Positions 6,568-12,310 of a DNA stretch of 12,310 nucleotides are shown one piece after another; the first letter of the stretch is position 1; the number at the start of each line of letters is the position of its first letter. The stretch lies in the NCBI GenBank assembly GCA_003506735.1, contig DNYS01000066.1, forward strand, positions 1 to 12,310. The letters are read 5' to 3'. The translations under genes and the position numbers were made by a program. The DNA is from Nitrospinota bacterium (GTDB lineage: Bacteria > UBA8248). The notes under the pieces are model-generated. The model was not told the DNA's origin, made no database searches, and saw only the letters and a program-made list of their open reading frames with translations.

Positions 6568-7527
6568 TTAACGAAAATACTGCTCCAAACTGAAATATCT
6601 TTCTGCGCCGTCTGGCAAGACAACGACGATATTCTCTTCGGGGGACATCTCTCCCGCCACCCGGAGGGCCGCGCAAATCGCAGCGCCACTCGAAATCCCG
6701 GCGGCGATTCCTTCCTCACGGCTCAAAGCCTTTGCCATGTCGTATGCATCCTGATCCGAGATCGTCTCGACCCGGTCGATAATCTCACGGTTCAATACTC
6801 TGGGAATGAACCCGGCGCCGATTCCTTGTATCTGATGGGGGCCCGGTTCCCCGCCCGTCAGCACCGGAGATGCCGCCGGCTCCACACCAACAATCATCGT
6901 CTCGGGCCGCTTTACCTTCAGCACTTCGCCCACACCCGTAATTGTCCCTCCGGTGCCCACGCCGGCGACGAAGGCGTCCACCGCGTGAGCGCCCATATCG
7001 CGGATAATTTCCCTGGCCGTCGTCCGGCGGTGAATTTCGGGATTCGCGGGATTTTTAAATTGCTGGGGCATGAAATAGTCCGCATTCTCCGCGACAATCT
7101 CTTCCGCCTTGAGCACCGATCCGTTCATCCCCTGGTCGCAATCAGTCAATACCACCTCGGCGCCGTAAGAGGTAAGCAGGGCGTTCCGCTCATGGCTCAT
7201 GCTTTCGCAAAGGACAATCTTGACCTTATAGCCGCGCACCGCCCCCACCATGGCCAGTCCGATTCCCGTATTGCCGCTCGTGGGCTCGACAATTGTTTTC
7301 CCGGGCCCCAGCAAGCCGCGGTGTTCGGCGTCGAGCACCATGCTGAGCGCGATTCGATCCTTCACGCTGCCGCCGGGATTGAACTGCTCCAATTTGGCGT
7401 AGACCCGGGCCCCTTGAGCATCCGGTAAATGGAGAAGGCAAACCAGCGGTGTGCCGCCGATATGACCGAGTACATTGGGGAGCGCCCTGAGCACCTGAGA
7501 AGGCCTTCCTCTCGTTCCAAGCGCCAT
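6568..7527 (-). CDS. cysK: Cysteine synthase, CysK type (O-acetylserine sulfhydrylase)
   Basis: The 319-residue PLP enzyme joins sulfide to O-acetylserine to make cysteine. Visible signatures are IGGTPLV, the PLP lysine Lys56 in NPGGSVKDR, PTSGNTGIGLA, QFKNPANPEIHRRTTAREI, the phosphate loop GVGTGGTITGVG, the GIGAGFIP closing segment and the late SGAAICAAL/VVVLPDGAERY. These are classical CysK features, different from the CysM-like enzyme encoded later in the operon, so the cluster holds two synthases of different type. The ATG at 7525-7527 has GGTGAGG five bases upstream; a GTG two codons earlier overlaps that SD and is less likely. It is the first gene of the apparent operon, with a promoter 40-70 bases upstream. 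Confidence 0.92.
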   Translation of the reverse strand: MALGTRGRPSQVLRALPNVLGHIGGTPLVCLLHLPDAQGARVYAKLEQFNPGGSVKDRIALSMVLDAEHRGLLGPGKTIVEPTSGNTGIGLAMVGAVRGYKVKIVLCESMSHERNALLTSYGAEVVLTDCDQGMNGSVLKAEEIVAENADYFMPQQFKNPANPEIHRRTTAREIIRDMGAHAVDAFVAGVGTGGTITGVGEVLKVKRPETMIVGVEPAASPVLTGGEPGPHQIQGIGAGFIPRVLNREIIDRVETISDQDAYDMAKALSREEGIAAGISSGAAICAALRVAGEMSPEENIVVVLPDGAERYFSLEQYFR

Positions 7528-7572
7528 ACACACCTCACCATAGGCGAAATCGTTCGAGTCCCTTGAAACGTG

Positions 7573-7601
7573 ACCCTATTATTCCCAATCTATTTTGTCA
7601 A
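7573..7601 (-). promoter_or_regulatory. Promoter of the cysK-cysO-E1-cysM operon
   Basis: On the minus strand a perfect -35 TTGACA (7596-7601) is followed after 17 bases by TAGGGT (7573-7578), which matches three of six -10 positions including the key first two. Transcription would begin near 7566 and leave a leader of about 40 bases. Two GGAAT elements (in AATAGGAATTC just upstream and TTGGGAAT in the spacer) flank the -35 and could be half-sites for the Rrf2 regulator; that part is a guess. Confidence 0.5.
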
Positions 7602-7660
7602 GAATTCCTATTCAAATGACTGCTCCTTGCCTACAGGAACGGAATCTCCGCTCTACCTAA

Positions 7661-7677
7661 CGCCGGAGGCGGTTTTT
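7661..7677 (+). terminator. Short GC stem followed by T5, terminator- or attenuator-like
   Basis: CGCC (7661-7664), loop GGA, GGCG (7668-7671), then GTTTTT. The stem is only four pairs long, so it would be a weak terminator. An upstream CTCCG (7646-7650) can pair instead with CGGAG (7664-7668), which would break the stem. No clear plus-strand promoter precedes it, so its use is uncertain. Confidence 0.2.
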
Positions 7678-7746
7678 CCTCAAAAGTGAAAAGTGCTAGA
7701 TTCAGAAAATATAGATTTATTTTGCCCTTTCCGGGCACAGCGGTTC

Positions 7747-7781
7747 CTATTGATTGTTTGCAAAATATTGATAATCAATAG
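7747..7781. promoter_or_regulatory. TATTGAT inverted-repeat operator in front of thiD
   Basis: TATTGAT-A-ATCAATA at 7766-7780 is a perfect 7-1-7 palindrome. Another copy of the half-site, CTATTGATT at 7747-7755, forms a second perfect nine-base inverted repeat with AATCAATAG at 7773-7781. Three half-sites in 35 bases, lying 30-64 bases before the thiD start over the expected promoter (TTGCAA at 7758-7763), look like a repressor site. The 7-1-7 geometry resembles Fur/PerR-family boxes, but the bases differ from their consensus. Confidence 0.5.
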
Positions 7782-7810
7782 TTTAAATATTTTTCCTGGA
7801 GGGCGCTCCG

Positions 7811-8638
7811 TTGCCTGAAACAACCCGCGAGGATGGGCCTCCGGTCGCCTTGACCATCGCCGGCTCGGATTCGGGCGGCGGAGCCGGAATCCAGGCGGAC
7901 CTTAAAACATTTTCCGCCTTCGGGGTGTTCGGAACGACCGTTATCACAGCCCTCACCTCGCAAAACACGGTGGGCGTTCAAGGAGTTCATGCCGTTCCCA
8001 TCGATTTCATCGCCCTGCAATTCGATTCGGTATGCACCGATTTCCCCGTGGCATCGGCCAAGGTGGGGATGCTGGGCACTTCCGAGGTCATCAAAATTGT
8101 CGCGAAAAAAGCCACTGAACACAGCCTGGCTCACCTGGTCCTTGACCCGGTCATGGTGGCGAAAAGCGGTGACCGCCTTCTGTCAGAAGGCGCCATCGAA
8201 GCCTTGCTCGAACTCCTTTTCCCCCTCGCCGAGGTCATCACTCCCAACATCGAAGAGGCATTGGATTTGCTGGGCATCGATCGAATCGCCGACATCGAGG
8301 AGATGAAAGAGGCGGCCCGTATGCTCCACAAACTCGGTGCCAGATGCGTTCTCCTCAAGGGAGGCCACATCACCAAGGGAGCGCTGGATATTTTCTTCGA
8401 CGGCGGCGAACCCGTCATATTCGAAGGCCGCCACATCGACACCCCCCACACGCATGGAACCGGATGCACCCTTTCCTCCGCCATCGCCGCCGGACTGGCA
8501 CAGGGAAAACCGGTCCTGGAAGCGGTTGGCGCGGCGAAGGAATACATTCAGGGAGCCATCGAGCACTCCCTCGCCCTGGGCAAGGGGCGGGGACCGCTCA
8601 ACCACATGTACCGTCACCTATCGGAGAAACGCGCATGA
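7811..8638 (+). CDS. thiD: Hydroxymethylpyrimidine/phosphomethylpyrimidine kinase
   Basis: The 275-residue ribokinase-fold protein makes HMP pyrophosphate for thiamine synthesis by phosphorylating HMP and HMP phosphate. It shows the ThiD opening [20 protein letters not shown] (residues 15-34), [13 protein letters not shown], the substrate segment VKVGM-like [31 protein letters not shown], the LLKGGH strand and the anion-hole/catalytic [18 protein letters not shown] with Cys219 in GTGC. Length is normal for the single-domain enzyme. The start is TTG with GGAGG eight bases upstream. Its TGA overlaps the ATG of the cupin gene (ATGA). It is divergent from the sulfur operon; thiamine's thiazole half also needs a sulfur carrier, but no thiazole genes are visible here. 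Confidence 0.93.
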   Translation: MPETTREDGPPVALTIAGSDSGGGAGIQADLKTFSAFGVFGTTVITALTSQNTVGVQGVHAVPIDFIALQFDSVCTDFPVASAKVGMLGTSEVIKIVAKKATEHSLAHLVLDPVMVAKSGDRLLSEGAIEALLELLFPLAEVITPNIEEALDLLGIDRIADIEEMKEAARMLHKLGARCVLLKGGHITKGALDIFFDGGEPVIFEGRHIDTPHTHGTGCTLSSAIAAGLAQGKPVLEAVGAAKEYIQGAIEHSLALGKGRGPLNHMYRHLSEKRA

Positions 8639-9039
8639 ACGAAAAACCGTACCGCGTCCGCCGGGACGAGGCCGCCACGGGCGATCTGCCCGTTCCGGGC
8701 GGAAAAAGCATGTTCCGGATCCTGCTGGACGAGGAAAGCGTCGGGGCCAAGCAGTTTGCACTTCTCGTCAACGAGTTCGACCCCGGCCTGACATCCAAGG
8801 CGCACAAACACGATAAAGAAGAGCATGCCTTTTATATTATCAGCGGAACCGGGATCATCCGGATCGAAGACGAGCCCATCGAGGTTGCAGAAGGCGACGC
8901 GGTTTTTGTCCCGCCTGGAAAAATGCACGAGGTGAGCAGCACGGGCGATGAAATTTTAAAATACATCGTCATCTATGCACCGCCCGGACCCAATGTGACG
9001 CTCCGGGAAAAGGGCGCCTACAGCCTCTCAGGGGAATAA
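8635..9039 (+). CDS. Small cupin-domain protein
   Basis: The 134-residue single-domain cupin has both conserved metal-binding motifs. Motif 1 runs from Gly51 through His57, His59 and Glu63 (AHKHDKEEHAFYIISG). Motif 2 is GDAVFVPPGKMH with His98. A mononuclear metal site is therefore expected. The rest gives no hint of substrate; such proteins may be isomerases, dioxygenases or binding proteins. Its ATG overlaps the thiD stop by four bases (ATGA), so the two are co-translated. It could act in or near thiamine metabolism, but only the gene position suggests this. Confidence 0.85.
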   Translation: MNEKPYRVRRDEAATGDLPVPGGKSMFRILLDEESVGAKQFALLVNEFDPGLTSKAHKHDKEEHAFYIISGTGIIRIEDEPIEVAEGDAVFVPPGKMHEVSSTGDEILKYIVIYAPPGPNVTLREKGAYSLSGE

Positions 9040-9057
9040 ATTACCGGGAGCGAGAAA

Positions 9058-9372
9058 ATGAGCGATAAAAATATTCATATCCAAGACATTGGCGAGGGCG
9101 GGCGGATTCGCCTCCCCAAAGAGGTCATGAAGGCGCTAGGCGTCGTTCCGGGAAATCAGTTGAAGATCGAGATTCGGGGAGAACTCATTTCCATCGCCCG
9201 GCATCATGTAAAGGATCCTTTTGCCGAGGCCGCCAAGAAGAAATCTCCGGACCTGAAAGAACTGATGGAGCAACAAAAGGTGCGCAAAAAGGAAGCGGAG
9301 GAGCAGTTCAAGAAAGGGATGCAGGAAAAACACGAAATTCGGCCCGAGGACCGGGAGGAATTCTGGCGGTAG
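9058..9372 (+). CDS. AbrB/MazE/SpoVT-like DNA-binding protein with charged helical tail
   Basis: The 104-residue protein begins with a swapped-hairpin AbrB-type domain: IGEGGRIRLPKEVMKALGV, VPGNQLKIEIRGELISIARH (residues about 11-49). This is the usual antitoxin/transition-regulator fold that dimerises and binds DNA. Residues from about 55 on are a long, highly charged Lys/Glu helix (KELMEQQKVRKKEAEEQFKK) that looks like a coiled coil and is longer than in plain MazE antitoxins. No toxin gene follows: the next gene is convergent after only 23 bases. The ATG has GGGAG about seven bases upstream and lies 18 bases after the cupin gene, so it is probably the third gene of the thiD operon. It may regulate that operon. 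Confidence 0.8.
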   Translation: MSDKNIHIQDIGEGGRIRLPKEVMKALGVVPGNQLKIEIRGELISIARHHVKDPFAEAAKKKSPDLKELMEQQKVRKKEAEEQFKKGMQEKHEIRPEDREEFWR

Positions 9373-9395
9373 GCCCGCGAAAATTCACACCCGAT

Positions 9396-11294
9396 TTATA
9401 GAGAAAATCCTCCTTCGAACCGAATTTTTGCCGCCTTTTGAATGTCCCCCATTCGCCTGGTAAAAATGTTTCTGCTTTTTGCGGCGAGGAGCCCTTCACT
9501 CAACTTTTTTTTCTGCTCTCGATACTTCGACATATCCACCGACGGCGAATCACCCCCCCGGACCATCAGGAAATATCCGCGGTTCCGGATTCGGTCGAAT
9601 TTTCCTTTTTTGAGTTGGAAAATTTTTCCGATCGTCCCGGCCCCCTCACGAAATTCGGCGGGCGCCACCAGGCGGGAAAACGGTTCCGGCTGAGAAATCT
9701 TTACTTTCAAATCCTCCGCCAGGGCGTCGAACTTTTTTTCCCCTTTTTGAAGCTGGGCCAGCCAAGTCTCCGATTTGCGGTCGGCAATTTCACCGGCCTT
9801 TTTCAATATATACTGGGCGCGGACCCGACTCTCCACAGACTTGAGAGGGGGCACTTCGGACGGCTTCATATCCACCAGACGAACAAATATGGTGCCCTTC
9901 TCGCCCGTCCTTTCGGTGGATAAGTCCCCTTTCTTTTTCAACTCAAAGACGAGCCTCGAAATAATCTTCCTCTCAGGAGCCAAAACGGGAGGCCTCCCTC
10001 TTTCGAAAAATCCTGTCCCGCCGCTTTGCAGCCCCGCCGTTTTCGGGACCGGCTTCTTATCCTCCACATCGTAGCGCACCAGGCGCAACATCTTTTTGGC
10101 GGCGACACGCGCTTTTTGGTCCCTCAATGAGGCTTCCACTTTCGAGCGCACTTCGCTGAACGGCAGCACCCCGCCGCGCGTATGTTTGCTCACCAGGATC
10201 AAATGGACCCCGAAGGAAGTCTGGATGGGTTGGCTCACCTTCCCCGCCTTGAGGGCGAACACGATCTTTTCCAAAACAGGCAGCATCTGTCCCCGCTCGA
10301 AGACGCCCAGCTTGCCTCCTTTCGATGCGGCCGGACCCTCGGAATTCGCTTTCGCCAACTCGGCGAAGCTTTTCCCCGCCGCAATTTGCTTGCGAATCCC
10401 GGCAAGCAGGCTCTTGGCCTTCTCGAATTTTTCTTTTTTAGCATCAGGCAGCACCTTGCGGAGAATCTGGTGAACGGTCACCGATTCCTTCACTTTGTAG
10501 CGCGAACGGGTATCCTGGTAATGGGATATCAAATCGTCTTCCTTGAAAGTCATTCTCGCCGAAACAGCCGCGTAAGGGAGAAACCACCACTTGGCCTTGC
10601 GCTTCGGCCCAGTCCGGAAAGTGGCTTTGTCTTTGGCAAAGTAGGCTTTCAGGTCTTCGTCCTTGACTGAAACTTCCTTGGAAAACATTTCCGGCATTAT
10701 CCGAATGATGTCCACACGAATTTTTTCGTTGCGCCACCGGTAGGCATCTCGAACCTCGCTTTCCACTATCGTGGCACCCAAACCCAGATAGCGGCGCAGG
10801 CGCGATGTGGCGATGGCGCGCCGTTGACTCTCTTCGTACTGCCGGGCATTCAAGCGATTTTCCCGCAAAACCTGTTTGTAGCGAACTGAGTCGAATCGAC
10901 CCGAAATCTGAAAGGCGGAATCTTCCTGGATGCTGAGCGCCACCTCGGCATCCGAAACTTCGATTCCCAGGCGGGCGGCCTCTGTCAATTGGAGCATTTC
11001 CGACACGATTTGCTGGAAAGTGGCCCGCCGCAGATTCAGTTGGCGCTCGAGTTCCGGCGTGAATGCCGCCCCGAGCCGCTGCCGCATACTTTCGGCCTGC
11101 CGGTAATAACGGCTTTCAAATTCCCGAACCGAAATGGGATTCTCGTTCACCCAAGCGGCCACCCGTCCGCCTGATACGGCATTCCCCGAGGTCATGGAGG
11201 AATATCCGCCCCACGAAACGAAAGTCAGGGCTACCACCCCCAAAAACCCTTTCAGCACCCACGTATTTCCCCTTTCGCGTAAATAACGAAGCAT
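9396..11294 (-). CDS. ppiD: SurA/PpiD-like periplasmic peptidyl-prolyl isomerase/foldase
   Basis: The 632-residue protein has the PpiD plan: a short basic N-terminus, one membrane segment at about residues 14-33 (VLKGFLGVVALTFVSWGGY), a SurA-type N-terminal chaperone domain (about 45-170: VAAWVNENPISVREFESRYY, FQQIVSEMLQLTEAARLGI) and a parvulin domain at about 270-370 (VHQILRK, GKSFAELAKANSEG, GGKLGVFERGQM, QPIQTSFGVHLILV). A large C-terminal region of PpiD type follows. It should sit in the inner membrane facing the periplasm and help fold exported proteins. The ATG at 11292-11294 has AGAGGAA six bases upstream; an 18-residue longer frame lacks a good SD. Its 3' end is 23 bases from the convergent AbrB-like gene, with no obvious terminator between. 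Confidence 0.9.
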   Translation of the reverse strand: MLRYLRERGNTWVLKGFLGVVALTFVSWGGYSSMTSGNAVSGGRVAAWVNENPISVREFESRYYRQAESMRQRLGAAFTPELERQLNLRRATFQQIVSEMLQLTEAARLGIEVSDAEVALSIQEDSAFQISGRFDSVRYKQVLRENRLNARQYEESQRRAIATSRLRRYLGLGATIVESEVRDAYRWRNEKIRVDIIRIMPEMFSKEVSVKDEDLKAYFAKDKATFRTGPKRKAKWWFLPYAAVSARMTFKEDDLISHYQDTRSRYKVKESVTVHQILRKVLPDAKKEKFEKAKSLLAGIRKQIAAGKSFAELAKANSEGPAASKGGKLGVFERGQMLPVLEKIVFALKAGKVSQPIQTSFGVHLILVSKHTRGGVLPFSEVRSKVEASLRDQKARVAAKKMLRLVRYDVEDKKPVPKTAGLQSGGTGFFERGRPPVLAPERKIISRLVFELKKKGDLSTERTGEKGTIFVRLVDMKPSEVPPLKSVESRVRAQYILKKAGEIADRKSETWLAQLQKGEKKFDALAEDLKVKISQPEPFSRLVAPAEFREGAGTIGKIFQLKKGKFDRIRNRGYFLMVRGGDSPSVDMSKYREQKKKLSEGLLAAKSRNIFTRRMGDIQKAAKIRFEGGFSL

Positions 11295-11347
11295 CGAGGT
11301 TCCTCTTCTCTGTTCAACAAAAGACGGCGAATCACCTTTTGGGACCA

Positions 11348-11366
11348 CGCTTTCCAGCGGAAAGCG
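11348..11366. repeat. Perfect hairpin in the ppiD leader
   Basis: CGCTTTCC (11348-11355), loop AGC, GGAAAGCG (11359-11366): eight perfect pairs with a three-base loop, starting 54 bases before the ppiD start codon. There is no T-run on either strand, so it is not a typical terminator; an mRNA-stability or regulatory hairpin in the leader is possible. Confidence 0.45.
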
Positions 11367-11502
11367 AGCGTAGCCCAGTCAGCCCCCCGCCGCAACGGCC
11401 AAATATGAATCCAAGTGTCGGTATCGGCCCTTTACGGAGCTTTGTCCACCCGCTCCCAGTGGCTCAAGGAAAAAGTCAATTCCGCTAAATGCTGGTTATT
11501 AC

Positions 11503-12310
<808 letters not shown>

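Larger units (their letters stand above)
7528..7810. other. Divergent regulatory region between the sulfur operon and thiD
   Basis: There is no coding sequence in this 283-base interval. The left part holds the sulfur-operon promoter. The middle has a GC stem with a T-run (7661-7677) and a TGCCC/GGGCA hairpin (7723-7737, loop of five). The right part is AT-rich and carries the TATTGAT repeats in front of thiD. I looked for a TPP riboswitch because thiD follows and saw none of its conserved boxes. Confidence 0.6.

Noticed and set aside
6537..6719. N-terminal extension of the carrier protein by 61 residues
   Set aside because: It lies inside the end of cysK in another frame, while ATG at 6534-6536 has a good SD and gives the exact N-terminus of CysO-like proteins.
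6361..7428. Plus-strand open frame of 355 codons opposite cysK and the carrier
   Set aside because: It overlaps two strongly recognised minus-strand genes and its product is rich in His/Arg with no domain pattern, as expected for a shadow in GC-rich codons.
7602..7810. TPP riboswitch in front of thiD
   Set aside because: None of the conserved THI-box segments (such as CTGAGA or the ACCTGATCTGG-type block) is present.

Overview
The window looks like a piece of chromosome from a Gram-negative-type bacterium with moderately high GC. It encodes a PpiD-like periplasmic foldase anchored in the inner membrane, a lipoprotein with a lipobox, and MreB. TTG start codons with strong Shine-Dalgarno (SD) sequences are unusually common. 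I cannot fix the taxon; the gene mix would suit a deltaproteobacterium-like or other little-studied Gram-negative lineage. There are no rRNA, tRNA, IS, CRISPR or phage features.

Layout. (1) 1-1332, minus strand: a tandem-GAF sensor that runs off the left edge. Its 5' end carries a frameshift at an A7 run and an in-frame TAG, so the conserved reading frame is open only downstream of the TAG. (2) 1622-7527, minus strand: a compact eight-gene run. In transcription order it is a CysK-type cysteine synthase, a CysO/MoaD-like sulfur-carrier protein, a degenerate E1-like (ThiF/MoeB-fold) protein, a CysM-like synthase, a JAMM (Mec+-like) peptidase, a catalytically complete ThiF/MoeB-like E1, an Rrf2 regulator and a PQQ-type sugar dehydrogenase lipoprotein. 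(3) 7811-9372, plus strand: thiD, a cupin and an AbrB-like protein. (4) 9396-11294, minus strand: ppiD-like. (5) 11586-12310, plus strand: the start of mreB.

The centre of interest is the sulfur cluster. The known mycobacterial route uses CysO (carrier), an E1 that makes the thiocarboxylate, CysM (transfers sulfur to an activated serine) and Mec+ (releases cysteine from the CysO-Cys adduct). All these roles have a candidate here in one apparent operon. Two departures stand out. First, the E1 seems split between two proteins. One has the full nucleotide and zinc sites but lacks the N-terminal YSR/'arginine finger' segment. The other keeps that segment but has lost the nucleotide loop and zinc cysteines. 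This resembles the division of labour in eukaryotic heterodimeric E1 enzymes and is an inference from motifs. Second, the carrier ends in Gly-Gly-Arg, not Gly-Gly, so one residue would have to be removed before activation, as known for QbsE/QbsD. The Rrf2 regulator keeps one of the three IscR cluster cysteines, which fits a CymR-like cysteine sensor better than an Fe-S sensor.

The divergent interval 7528-7810 holds a good promoter for the sulfur operon and, in front of thiD, a perfect 7-1-7 palindrome with an upstream repeat of its half-site, a likely operator.
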